Positions 34,186-42,565 of a DNA stretch of 64,000 nt are shown here, piece by piece. Positions within the stretch are counted from its first letter, which is position 1. Every line of letters begins with the position of its first letter. The position numbers and the translations under genes were made by a program. Location of the stretch: the NCBI RefSeq assembly GCF_039543525.1, contig NZ_BAABJX010000033.1, forward strand, positions 117,297-181,296, given 5' to 3'. This DNA comes from Algivirga pacifica (GTDB lineage Bacteria; Bacteroidota; Bacteroidia; Cytophagales; Flammeovirgaceae). The notes below the pieces were generated by a model. That model saw nothing but the letters and a program-made list of their open reading frames with translations, searched no databases and was not told the origin of the DNA.

Positions 34186-34974
34186 CTATCGAGCAACAAT
34201 CTTCTTATACCTGCCCCATTGCCCTTGACACATTGTAATCCATTCTCCATCAAATATCAATAAAGTCCTCTCTAGCTCCTCCCACAGTACCTCAGCGGTT
34301 TTATCTACCTCTCGCCTCATCCAAAAGGCCATGATTTCCTCATTACTCTCCAATACGTTCTCTGAAAACTCTAAAGGAGATACATATCTTTTTGAGATAT
34401 ACTCATGACAATCTTCATTGCCTTGAATAGCCTCTTGAAAAGAGACTACCTCCTCTTCCCTATTATAGGTATAGCGTAAATAAAGATAGGTCTGTGCATA
34501 GGCTCTAACCCAAGGGCGAAAATATCGACGGTAAAGTTTTATAGAAGCAATTGTCGGATGCTCAGGAATTAATTCCTTAAAACACCAGCGTACAATCTTG
34601 GGATTGTAGTAATTAAAATATTGATCTTTCTCTAAAAGCAAGGACGTACCAGAAAGTTCTTCCACTATATCTTCAAAATTATGAGATTCCATATACCCAC
34701 AATTCCAAAGCGTATTCTGCAGAGACCAACGAATTGTCCAGGGGGAACTCATATCATCTGAGGTCATTGCCAACAGCAAGTGTTCATATAAACGATCTCT
34801 GTTAATGCTCCCTTGCTGTATAAAATCACAGGACTGTATAGGGCTTATTGTGGCTTTGGTTTCTTGAAGCGTTTTTCTTTCTAATCGCGTGGAGTGTAGT
34901 ACATAATAACACATGGCCATAGAAAGAACGAAAGAGGCTAAATAAAATATAGCCTTTGTGGTTGGGTTAGACAT
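34186..34974 (-). CDS. Protein of unknown function with one N-terminal membrane helix
   Basis: A 262-residue protein that I do not recognise. Start MSNPTTKAIF is preferred over an upstream ATG at 35022. The helix AIFYLASFVLSMAMCYYVL is followed by a soluble domain rich in Trp, Tyr, Glu and Arg (WVRAYAQTYLYLRYTYNREEE and ending QWGRYKKIVAR). The pattern of aromatic residues suggests an all-alpha soluble domain on the outside of the inner membrane. No enzyme motif is visible. It converges with the fasciclin gene, whose terminator lies only 8 bp from its stop. Confidence 0.6.
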   Translation of the reverse strand: MSNPTTKAIFYLASFVLSMAMCYYVLHSTRLERKTLQETKATISPIQSCDFIQQGSINRDRLYEHLLLAMTSDDMSSPWTIRWSLQNTLWNCGYMESHNFEDIVEELSGTSLLLEKDQYFNYYNPKIVRWCFKELIPEHPTIASIKLYRRYFRPWVRAYAQTYLYLRYTYNREEEVVSFQEAIQGNEDCHEYISKRYVSPLEFSENVLESNEEIMAFWMRREVDKTAEVLWEELERTLLIFDGEWITMCQGQWGRYKKIVAR

Positions 34975-35131
34975 GATAGTTGTTGGGTTATTGCATATAA
35001 ACTTATTAACAAAAATAATCATATATACGAACTCTTCTAAATAAAAGTATGTATAACCCTACACTCGCCATTCTACCTCTATTCTCAATAAAAGCTCTTC
35101 CTTCTGTATGCCTTAAAACTTTTTATATAAA

Positions 35132-35466
35132 AAAAACATGAATCATCTCATATTAACAAATGGCTTAGCTTTCTGAGAATTCATCCCTTTACAGCTATCT
35201 CAAAAGCACTTTTTGAGCTTCTTCATTTTTTCCTTGATGAAAAAACGAAGCAAAAAAATCAAGGCTTTGAAGAATTTGCCTAATTTCTAATCGCAAAAGC
35301 TAAAAATTCCAAACTCGCTACGCTCAAACAATGGAATTTTCTTAACGCTTTTACGATTAAAAATTTTAACGGCAATTCTTCAAGGCCATTTTTAGATATA
35401 TAAAGGTACTTTTTAAAGAAAAAAATATGAGTCACCCCTTAAATGTTAATATGGGATGACTCATGT
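35132..35466. repeat. Quasi-palindromic element A, copy 3
   Basis: Best preserved 335-bp copy. Left end AACATGAATCATCTCATATTAAC and right end (complement AACATGAGTCATCCCATATTAAC) are 23-bp terminal inverted repeats with three mismatches. Inner hairpin, 35263-35387: GGCTTTGAAGAATTTGCC pairs with GGCAATTCTTCAAGGCC; TAATCGCAAAAGC pairs with GCTTTTACGATTA; AAAATTCCA pairs with TGGAATTTT; the loop is about ACTCGCTACGCTCAAAC. It lies 33 bp downstream of the hisD stop. I see no transposase and no clear target duplication. Confidence 0.9.
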
Positions 35467-35498
35467 CTTTGAAAAATTACTATTTCTAAGCCTATTTA

Positions 35499-36785
35499 CT
35501 ATTTACGCAGTTTGGCTAACCGAATACTCACTGCATTTTTATGAGCATACAACTCCTCTGCTTCTGCCATTTCCTCAATGGATGGCCCCAACAGCTCCAA
35601 ACCACTCTCGTCAATCTGCTGAAAAGTTACTTTTCTTACAAAGCTATCCAATGACACCCCACTATAGCTACGGGCATACCCATAAGTTGGGAGCGTATGA
35701 TTGGTACCTGAGGCATAATCACCTGCAGATTCCGGAGTATAATTTCCTATAAACACAGATCCTGCATTCCATATCCTTTCAGCCATTTCAGAAGCATTCT
35801 CCAAAGCTATAATCAAGTGTTCTGCAGCATAAGCATTCACCAACTCCAAAGCTTCTGATTCACTTCTCAATACGATTGATCGACTATTCTTTAACGCTTC
35901 TTCTGCAATACTCTTCCTAGGTAATTCAGCTAGTTGAACAGCAAGAGCATTCTCTACTTCCGTCACAAATGTTTCTGATGTCGACACCAGTATCACCTGA
36001 CTATCCACACCATGCTCTGCTTGCGAAAGCAGGTCTGAAGCTACAAAAGCCGGATCAGCAGTATTGTCGGCCCATACCAAAACCTCGGAAGGTCCTGCAG
36101 GCATATCAATGGCCACTCCTTCTCTTGTCGCCAATTGTTTAGCTGCAGTCACATACTGATTACCAGGACCAAACAACTTATAAACATTCGGCACACTTTC
36201 CGTTCCAAATGTCATGGCAGCTATAGCTTGCGCTCCTCCTACCTTAAAAATGCGCTTAATTCCTGCTATTTTTGCTGCATAAAGGATCGCTGGATGTACT
36301 TTACCTTCTTTATTAGGGGGAGTGCACAATACCAACTCCTTACAACCTGCAATATGCGCTGGTACGCCTAACATTAGTACGGTAGAAAACAAAGGTGCCG
36401 TACCTCCAGGAATATACAACCCTACCTTTTCGATACCTATACTCTTTCTCCAACAACGTACCCCTGGCATCGTTTCGATCACCTCTACACTCCCTTGCTG
36501 GGCTGCATGAAACTTGTAAATGTTCTGCTTCGCTATCTCAATTGCCTGTTTGAGCTTATCCGAAACAAGCTCTTCCGCTTCCTTTAGCTCCTCTTCCGAT
36601 ACTTCCAGAGTATCAAGTTGAACACCATCAAACTGCTTTGTGTAACGAAATAATGCCTCATCTCCCTCAGCCTTTACAGCTTCCATCACTGGCCTAACCA
36701 ACGATTCGACCTGCCCTTGTTGCATGACAGGTCTTTCCAATAGGGTATTCCACTGAGAGCGATCTGGATATAAATATTTTTTCAT
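35499..36785 (-). CDS. hisD: Histidinol dehydrogenase
   Basis: A 428-residue zinc- and NAD-dependent enzyme that performs the last two steps of histidine biosynthesis, L-histidinol to L-histidine. Family blocks include GIEKVGLYIPGGTAPL, KVGGAQAIAAMTFGTESV, DMPAGPSEVLVWAD, SQAEHGVDSQVI and NHTLPTYGYARSYSGVS. Length fits HisD. It follows hisG after 18 bp in the same orientation, clearly one operon. Its 3' side has element A3 and then an unrelated gene; hisC, hisB and other genes, which commonly follow in Bacteroidota, are absent from the window. Confidence 0.97.
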   Translation of the reverse strand: MKKYLYPDRSQWNTLLERPVMQQGQVESLVRPVMEAVKAEGDEALFRYTKQFDGVQLDTLEVSEEELKEAEELVSDKLKQAIEIAKQNIYKFHAAQQGSVEVIETMPGVRCWRKSIGIEKVGLYIPGGTAPLFSTVLMLGVPAHIAGCKELVLCTPPNKEGKVHPAILYAAKIAGIKRIFKVGGAQAIAAMTFGTESVPNVYKLFGPGNQYVTAAKQLATREGVAIDMPAGPSEVLVWADNTADPAFVASDLLSQAEHGVDSQVILVSTSETFVTEVENALAVQLAELPRKSIAEEALKNSRSIVLRSESEALELVNAYAAEHLIIALENASEMAERIWNAGSVFIGNYTPESAGDYASGTNHTLPTYGYARSYSGVSLDSFVRKVTFQQIDESGLELLGPSIEEMAEAEELYAHKNAVSIRLAKLRK

Positions 36786-36803
36786 ATTGAATACCCGGAT
36801 TGA

Positions 36804-37661
36804 TTAAAGAATCATTTTTTCAATAGGAACTACCAAAATTCCTTCTGCTCCAGCCTCTTTAAGGGCTTCGATATTTTCCCAGAATGTATTCTCATTAATG
36901 ACAGAATGTAAAGAAACCCATCCTGGCTCCGCCAATGGCAAAATCGAAGGACTTCTCATACCAGGGAGTACCGACTTGATACGCTCTACGGCATCTTCTG
37001 GAGCATTTAACAAGATATACTTCTTACTCTCAGCCTCCTGTAAAGCCTTGATTCTAAAAAGTAATTGGTTTAATACCGCTTGCTTGTCTTCCGCCAAATC
37101 TGGTGTCGCCACCATCACGGCCTCTGATTTATAAATCTGCTCAACCTCTTTCAGACCATTCTGAAACAAAGTACTGCCAGTACTAACCAAATCACATACG
37201 GCATCTGCCAATCCTATACTAGGAGCAATCTCTACAGAACCACTGATTTCGTGAATATCTGCAGTTACACCTTGCTCATCGAGATATTTCTTAAGCAATA
37301 CAGGGTAAGAAGTAGCAATGCTCTTCCCATCTAAGTCCTGTATTCCATTATATTCTTGATCCTTGGGTACTGCAATCGACAAACGACACTTTGAAAAGCC
37401 TAGATGATGCACAACCTCCACGTGGCTATCTTTTTCCACCATAACATTTGCTCCCACTATACCAATATCGGCAATCCCATCCTGCACATAGCCAGGAATA
37501 TCGTCGTCTCTCAAGAAAAGAAACTCGATTGGAAAATTCGAGGCCTCGGCTTTAAGCTTGCCAATCCCATTCTGCACCTTGATGCCGCAACGACGAATCA
37601 GGTCCATAGATCCTTCACTCAATCGCCCTTTTTTCTGTAAAGCCAGCTTGATCGTTGTCAT
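36804..37661 (-). CDS. hisG: ATP phosphoribosyltransferase, long form
   Basis: A 285-residue HisG, the long form with a C-terminal regulatory (ACT-like) domain, that catalyses the first committed step of histidine synthesis from ATP and PRPP. Features: start KLALQKKGRLSEGSMDL, YVQDGIADIGIVG, CDLVSTGSTLFQNGL (PRPP-binding) and a C-terminal domain that ends with KMIL. Long-form enzymes do not need HisZ and are inhibited by histidine through the C-terminal domain. No histidine leader peptide is evident upstream. First gene of a hisG-hisD unit. Confidence 0.97.
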   Translation of the reverse strand: MTTIKLALQKKGRLSEGSMDLIRRCGIKVQNGIGKLKAEASNFPIEFLFLRDDDIPGYVQDGIADIGIVGANVMVEKDSHVEVVHHLGFSKCRLSIAVPKDQEYNGIQDLDGKSIATSYPVLLKKYLDEQGVTADIHEISGSVEIAPSIGLADAVCDLVSTGSTLFQNGLKEVEQIYKSEAVMVATPDLAEDKQAVLNQLLFRIKALQEAESKKYILLNAPEDAVERIKSVLPGMRSPSILPLAEPGWVSLHSVINENTFWENIEALKEAGAEGILVVPIEKMIL

Positions 37662-37811
37662 AAAGTTGTGTTTATCAATTCAGTTTCTAATTGTAAAAAA
37701 TATTGAAACGTAGTTTCATTCTCATTTGTACTTATAGAAGTTCAAACATTGTAAATGCAATATTAGACAATTCATTCTGAAACCACCTAAACAACATAAG
37801 GCCTTACATAA

Positions 37812-37839
37812 GGAGGAAGGAGGAAGGAGGAAGGAGGGA
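37812..37839. repeat. Heptanucleotide tandem repeat H5
   Basis: Exactly four 7-bp units: GGAGGAA three times and GGAGGGA once. It lies about 150 bp upstream of hisG, between hisG and element C1. Confidence 0.9.
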
Positions 37840-37874
37840 ATTAATAAAAATAGACTTTTCCCTAAATTCGTTCT

Positions 37875-38015
37875 GTTCATGATGTTTAGTTGAGTTTATT
37901 GTTTTTTTGAAAGCTTTGCTTTCTGTTTGCTCTAATAGCCATTGAGCAAAGCTCAATAAAATAAAGAATTCAACTAAACATCATGAACGAGCGAAGCTCA
38001 ATTAAACATCATGAA
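37875..38015. repeat. GTTCATGATGTTTA palindromic element C1
   Basis: Left module GTTCATGATGTTTAGTTGAG, a variable ~75-bp centre, then the complementary module AACTAAACATCATGAAC followed by a GAGC-GAA-GCTC mini-hairpin and another complementary module ending at 38015. It lies between the hisG upstream region and the M48 peptidase stop (7 bp away). Two more copies in the window, C2 and C3. Confidence 0.85.
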
Positions 38016-38021
38016 CTAAAA

Positions 38022-38822
38022 CTATGGAAGCATGGCTTTAAAATCTTCATAAGATACAGGAGCTAACAACTCCTTATCGCAACCTAGTTCATCCGCCAGC
38101 TTATTGATATCCTCTACCCTACTAGAAGAGCTTGGGTGAGTACTCAAAAACTCTGGTGGCTCTTGCCCTCCTTCATTAACAATTTTCTCGAAAAAACCTG
38201 CAGCACCATTACATTGATACTTTCCATCCGCCAGGTATTGTACAGAATATTCATCTGCCTCGGCTTCCATTGTTCGGCTGAACGTCAATGCTGTAAGGTT
38301 CGTTAATACGTCAGTAATCGCATTTTGATTTTCTCCTAATACGATATCCAACAATACCTGAAGCCCCATTTGCGTTTGCAGGTTCTGGATACTGTGGCGA
38401 CGTTCCGCATGAGCAATTTCATGTCCCAACACACCTACTAAATGATCCTCCGTATTCAAATACTTGATCAACCCTGTATACACATAAATGTATCCTCCAG
38501 GTGTTGCAAACGCATTCAAAATTTCATCATCATGGATAATTTTAATCTGATCGTAAGCAAACTTATCTCTATATTTAATATCGTCAGATGCTAATACCTC
38601 ATTAAGCATATTTCTTAAATAGGTATACGCCTCAGGATGTGTGTTTTCATCCAAAATTGGATACTGATCTGGATTACTCGCAATTTCATTCGCTACCTGG
38701 GCCCCCAACTCGATATCTTTACTCACTGGAAATGCTACTAATGGCTCATCCAATATATTACTATCACAAGCCCCTAATACTGCTAAAGCCACTATTGCAG
38801 CATACCGAAATACTCTTCTCAT
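38022..38822 (-). CDS. M48-family metallopeptidase lipoprotein
   Basis: A 266-residue lipoprotein with lipobox VLGAC. The zinc motif HEIAH is in VGVLGHEIAHAERRHS at about residues 133-137, and the third ligand in a block EAEADEYSVQYL. This is the compact BepA/LoiP-type M48 arrangement (no membrane anchors), so it is a periplasm-facing peptidase thought to act in outer-membrane protein quality control. C-terminal part HPSSSSRVEDI is the conserved HPSxxxRI segment of this group. It follows the esterase gene by 54 bp on the same strand. Confidence 0.92.
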   Translation of the reverse strand: MRRVFRYAAIVALAVLGACDSNILDEPLVAFPVSKDIELGAQVANEIASNPDQYPILDENTHPEAYTYLRNMLNEVLASDDIKYRDKFAYDQIKIIHDDEILNAFATPGGYIYVYTGLIKYLNTEDHLVGVLGHEIAHAERRHSIQNLQTQMGLQVLLDIVLGENQNAITDVLTNLTALTFSRTMEAEADEYSVQYLADGKYQCNGAAGFFEKIVNEGGQEPPEFLSTHPSSSSRVEDINKLADELGCDKELLAPVSYEDFKAMLP

Positions 38823-38876
38823 TTTTCTACTTTTTTATTAGTCTAATCTACATCACACCAATCATTCTTGGTGCTA

Positions 38877-39536
38877 CTATTTATTTTGGTCACTAAGATA
38901 TAGCTTTTTCAAAATATCCCTCTTCACTTCATGCCCTCCTTCAAAATTCACTTCCTCCACTCGGAAGCCCCATTCCATTACTTTCGTTCGCTGTTCTTCT
39001 ATTGCCAAAAATGGCGCCAAAGGGTCCTCATCACCTACCACCATCCATAACTTTCCTTTCTTCTGTGCAGGAGTAAAACTATCCAAAATCAATTCTTCGG
39101 GAACCTTTCCTGCCCATAAAGCAAGAGAATCAAAACGAACGGCTCTTTGACTCACCCATCGACATACAGTAGCTACCCCTTGAGAAAAACCCAATAAATG
39201 AAGACGGTATGGCCTCCCCTGCATTTGCAAAGAGATTTGCTCCATAATCTGATCCAGATATAGGTATTGATTATGAATAGCCTGCATTCGATTTTCCTTC
39301 GTCATCCAAGAGGCGCCTACTTTTTTATATTCTTTATCCAAATAGAACATAGAAAGTCCTTGAGGTATAATCACAACATGTGCAGTACTATCCAACACAT
39401 CAAAACGACGACCAAAGTGCTTCGCCAATTGCCCATACCCGTGAAAAGCTATCCATATATCTGTCACCTCCTCAGAAAAGTCCCCTCTCTGCAAATAAGG
39501 TGCTGAGTAGGAAAATATCGCTATCTTTTGCTTCAT
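38877..39536 (-). CDS. Alpha/beta-hydrolase, phospholipase/carboxylesterase-like
   Basis: A 219-residue hydrolase. The nucleophile elbow LLGFSQGVA has Ser near residue 121; an Asp (DEDPLAPF) and the His in EGGHEVKRDI near the C-terminus complete the triad. The GFSQG motif and short length resemble bacterial carboxylesterases of the lysophospholipase/YpfH group. It is cytoplasmic, without signal peptide. Its start codon overlaps the stop of the upstream DUF1460 gene by 4 bp (ATGA), so translation is coupled. Confidence 0.82.
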   Translation of the reverse strand: MKQKIAIFSYSAPYLQRGDFSEEVTDIWIAFHGYGQLAKHFGRRFDVLDSTAHVVIIPQGLSMFYLDKEYKKVGASWMTKENRMQAIHNQYLYLDQIMEQISLQMQGRPYRLHLLGFSQGVATVCRWVSQRAVRFDSLALWAGKVPEELILDSFTPAQKKGKLWMVVGDEDPLAPFLAIEEQRTKVMEWGFRVEEVNFEGGHEVKRDILKKLYLSDQNK

Positions 39537-40381
39537 CGTAATCTACTAACAATAATACCCGTCTGCTTTTTATGCTTCTTAATATAGTCTGCCAATGGCT
39601 CCTCAGAAATCACGACCTGCCCAGTTGTTGAAGCATGCATCAAATGAATACGACCTTGCTGTTCATAGGCTACCCCTACATGAGAAACATCTAACCCTTT
39701 TATACTGGTTGTGATTGCGATCAAGTCTCCGGCTTGCATCTTTCCCTCTATAGTTTCAATATCTTCTTGTGGAATATAATACAAGGACAACTCTTTCAGT
39801 TGCTCTTCTACTTTCAGAATATGCTGATAATTCTCCTCATTGGTTTTAAGGTGCTTATAGCTTTGTCTATGTGTTCCCATAAAGTTTATTTCCTTCTCCA
39901 AAGGAACTCCTCCCAACTCTTTGGTAATATTTCTCAAGTAGCCCTTCTTCTGGTTATCAGCAATCCACTCCGAGAAATAATGCAGACGGGACACATACCC
40001 ATTTAACTCTCCACCCCTATAACGTACCTTTTGCAACTGTTCAGTAAACTCCTCAAAAGTTGTTTTACGTTCCTCAAGGATCAAGGAAAACACCACCACA
40101 TTTTCTAAAAAGGTCGTACAGTCCAATTCTCTGAAGTTCACTACCAATTGTTCCTTATCCCCTACCTCTAATGTGCTTGCCACATAAGGAACTCCGACAA
40201 AACTCTTTCCAACAGTAGCGGCTATATGATGAGCCGGCATTCCTGGCAAATTTTCATTTTCAAATAATTCTATTTTTTCTTGAAATAAATCTTTATCCTC
40301 CAACAAGCAATGTACTTGTGCATACAGATTTTGATAAAGTGTTAAGCTAAGCCCTATTAACAAATAAAAAATTCTTTTCAT
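39533..40381 (-). CDS. DUF1460 amidase-like protein (peptidoglycan-hydrolase fold)
   Basis: A 282-residue exported protein (signal IGLSLTLYQNLYAQ). DUF1460 members have an NlpC/P60-like papain fold; the catalytic Cys is in ELDCTTFLENVV near residue 89, and the His in SHVGVAYE near 242. LMHAST follows. Known homologues act as N-acetylmuramoyl-L-alanine amidases on peptidoglycan or peptide-linked sugars. Located in the periplasm. It is coupled to the downstream esterase by a 4-bp overlap; the shared role of the pair is unknown. Confidence 0.88.
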   Translation of the reverse strand: MKRIFYLLIGLSLTLYQNLYAQVHCLLEDKDLFQEKIELFENENLPGMPAHHIAATVGKSFVGVPYVASTLEVGDKEQLVVNFRELDCTTFLENVVVFSLILEERKTTFEEFTEQLQKVRYRGGELNGYVSRLHYFSEWIADNQKKGYLRNITKELGGVPLEKEINFMGTHRQSYKHLKTNEENYQHILKVEEQLKELSLYYIPQEDIETIEGKMQAGDLIAITTSIKGLDVSHVGVAYEQQGRIHLMHASTTGQVVISEEPLADYIKKHKKQTGIIVSRLR

Positions 40382-40499
40382 CCTATTATTCCTATTTATA
40401 TTTCACCATAATAAAGAACACACAACATTTAAATCTGTCATATTTTTTTTATACTTTGCGAACAATTTACAAACAATCATCAAAATATTTCTATTTTCT

Positions 40500-40916
40500 A
40501 TGGATACAATCCAATTGTATAACCAAGATCATGCAGAGATTATTTATAATTCTGCTCTGAGAACTATTGTGCTTACCTGGAAAGGCTTTGCGAATGAAGA
40601 AAGCTACAGAGAAACAGTCACTACTGCTTATCAGGCTATCCTAAAATATGAAGCTATCGGATGGATTTCTGACCAGACCTTGGCCAGAGCTGTTCCCAAA
40701 AGTGGCTCTGATTGGGTAAAAACCACCATGGTACCTAAAATGGCAGAGGCAGGAATTAAAGCTGCTGCATTCATCACTTCTAAGGACACTTTCAACCAGA
40801 TCTATGCCAAAGGGTTGGAAAAAGTAATCTTAAATCAATCTACTGCCCTACGCTATTTTTCTGATAAAGAGGAAGCATCGGCTTGGCTGCAAGAAGAATT
40901 AACGATTGTCCAATAG
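40500..40916 (+). CDS. SpoIIAA-like (STAS/SEC14-type) protein, first of a tandem pair
   Basis: A 138-residue cytoplasmic protein. It is about half identical with the next gene, with common blocks IVLTWKGF, GWISDQ, SDWVKTTMVPKM and AGIKAAAFI. The family resembles the SpoIIAA-like fold (Bacteroidota STAS/SEC14-domain proteins), which often binds lipids or partners in signalling. No phosphorylatable Ser is obvious. The upstream region has TACTTTGC, one base short of the -7 consensus. A hairpin follows its stop. Function unknown. Confidence 0.7.
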   Translation: MDTIQLYNQDHAEIIYNSALRTIVLTWKGFANEESYRETVTTAYQAILKYEAIGWISDQTLARAVPKSGSDWVKTTMVPKMAEAGIKAAAFITSKDTFNQIYAKGLEKVILNQSTALRYFSDKEEASAWLQEELTIVQ

Positions 40917-40922
40917 TCAATT

Positions 40923-40955
40923 CTTGTTTGGAACTCTTTAGGGGTTCCAAACAAG
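40923..40955 (+). terminator. Hairpin terminator after the first SpoIIAA-like gene
   Basis: CTTGTTTGGAAC pairs perfectly with GTTCCAAACAAG around a 9-nt loop, followed by TTAAAAAAC. It lies 6 bp past the stop codon; lack of a long T run makes it moderate. Confidence 0.65.
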
Positions 40956-41045
40956 TTAAAAAACTTACATGACTTTGTTCGGGTTAATACAATTTGGTAT
41001 CATTCAAGTACCATAAAATAAATTTCACACAATACCCCGACAACT

Positions 41046-41462
41046 ATGTCATCAACACTTTTCTACGACACAGAAGTAGCCAAGATTACCTATATCAAAC
41101 CCCTCAACACCATCCTATTAACATGGAAAGGTTTTGTCACTACCGAGCAATATATTGCTATAGGTACCAAAGCCTACGAAGCCGTAAAGCATTTTCAAGC
41201 TACCAATTGGATTTCTGATCAACAAAACGCCAAAGCCGTTTCTAAAGAAGCTTCGGATTGGGGGAAAAACAAATTGGTCCCTATGGTCATCGGTGCCGGC
41301 ATTAAAAATGCCGCCTTTATTCTCTCCAAAGATATCTTCAACCAAATGTATTCGAAAGGATTGGAATCCTCTGCCAAAAGCAAAGGGGTGGGAATACATT
41401 ATTGTACTTCCATGCAAGATGCAAAGCAGTGGATACAGCAGCAACGCACAGTAGGCGTATAA
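41046..41462 (+). CDS. SpoIIAA-like protein, second of a tandem pair
   Basis: A 138-residue protein of identical length to the preceding gene and clearly its paralogue (LLTWKGF, NWISDQQNAKAV, SDWGKNKLVPMV, GAGIKNAAFILSKDIFNQMY). The two probably arose by tandem duplication; the hairpin between them suggests separate transcription. A similar pattern of IFNQ(I/M)Y and EAxxWLQ ends both. No function is assigned. It stops 5 bp before element C2. Confidence 0.7.
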   Translation: MSSTLFYDTEVAKITYIKPLNTILLTWKGFVTTEQYIAIGTKAYEAVKHFQATNWISDQQNAKAVSKEASDWGKNKLVPMVIGAGIKNAAFILSKDIFNQMYSKGLESSAKSKGVGIHYCTSMQDAKQWIQQQRTVGV

Positions 41463-41467
41463 AAAAT

Positions 41468-41579
41468 GTTCATAATGTTTAATTACAACAGTTTTACTGT
41501 TGTGTTCATGATGTTTAGTTGTTTCGTTCTAAACAACTAAACATCATGAACGAGCAAAGCTCAATTAAACATCATGAAC
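41468..41579. repeat. GTTCATGATGTTTA palindromic element C2
   Basis: Most compact copy: left module 1 (GTTCATAATGTTTAATT with ACAACAGTTTTACTGTTGT hairpin), left module 2 (GTTCATGATGTTTAGTTGTTT), a 6-bp centre CGTTCT, then the mirror of module 2, a GAGC-AAA-GCTC hairpin and the mirror of module 1. It fills the gap between convergent genes, 5 bp after one stop and 20 bp before the other, so it may terminate both. Confidence 0.88.
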
Positions 41580-41599
41580 AAACGTGGTGTCTCAGTAGA

Positions 41600-42487
41600 T
41601 TAATTAAACTGAGCAGCCACTATCAATTCCTTGGTACCATGTGACCAATCATAGAAACCATTGCCTGACTTCACTCCTAGCTGTCCTGCCGTTACCATAT
41701 TCACTAATAGTGGCGCAGGTGCATATTTATCATCACCCAACCCATCTTGTAATACCCTCATAATTGAAAGGCATACATCCAAACCAATAAAATCAGCCAA
41801 CTGTAATGGTCCCATTGGATGAGCCATACCCAGCTTCATGATCTGATCAATTTCCATCACACCTGCAACCCCATTTTGCAAAGACAAGATCGCTTCGTTA
41901 ATCATTGGCATTAAGATACGGTTAGCTACAAACCCGGGATAATCATTGGCGGGAACTGCAATCTTACCGATCTGCTCAGAAAGTGTCAGAATTGTACTTG
42001 TCGTTTCCTTGCTCGTCAGGTAGCCATTAATCACTTCTACCAGTTTCATCACCGGCACCGGATTCATAAAATGCATGCCAATTACCTTTTCGGGACGTTG
42101 GGTCGCCGCTGCAATTTTGGTAATTGAGATAGAAGAAGTATTTGTCGCTAGAATCGTCTCTGTGTCACAAATACGATCCAAGTCTTCAAATATTTTTAGC
42201 TTTACTGACTCATTTTCAGTGGCTGCCTCTACAACAAGCTCCGTACGTTGAACTCCCTCTTCCATACTGGTGAAAGTAGTAATGTTCGCCAGTGTCTGCT
42301 CCTTATCCAACTCAGAGATCAATTCCTTTTTAATTTGTCGATCCAAGTTTTTAGCAATAGTCCCCATTGCTTTTTCCAGCGCCTGAGCTGAAATATCAAT
42401 AAGGTTTACATGGAATCCACTTTGTGCAAATACGTGGGCAATACCATTTCCCATGGTACCTGACCCGATTACTGCAATTGTTTTCAT
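41600..42487 (-). CDS. 3-hydroxyacyl-CoA (3-hydroxybutyryl-CoA) dehydrogenase
   Basis: A 295-residue NAD-dependent enzyme of the short, monofunctional HbdA/PaaH group. The Rossmann motif is VIGSGTMGNGIA at residues 6-17. Catalytic-domain blocks are GMHFMNPVPVMKLVEVI and NDYPGFVANRILMPMINEA, then GMAHPMGPLQLADFIGLD. It oxidises 3-hydroxyacyl-CoA to 3-oxoacyl-CoA in fatty-acid oxidation or the reverse. It is convergent with the SpoIIAA-like gene. Confidence 0.95.
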   Translation of the reverse strand: MKTIAVIGSGTMGNGIAHVFAQSGFHVNLIDISAQALEKAMGTIAKNLDRQIKKELISELDKEQTLANITTFTSMEEGVQRTELVVEAATENESVKLKIFEDLDRICDTETILATNTSSISITKIAAATQRPEKVIGMHFMNPVPVMKLVEVINGYLTSKETTSTILTLSEQIGKIAVPANDYPGFVANRILMPMINEAILSLQNGVAGVMEIDQIMKLGMAHPMGPLQLADFIGLDVCLSIMRVLQDGLGDDKYAPAPLLVNMVTAGQLGVKSGNGFYDWSHGTKELIVAAQFN

Positions 42488-42565
42488 GGTTAAGTTGATT
42501 GTGTTGTTTATTTATAGTTTATGCCATTACTTGGCATCAGTTATACTTATAATTGAAAGAACTGA

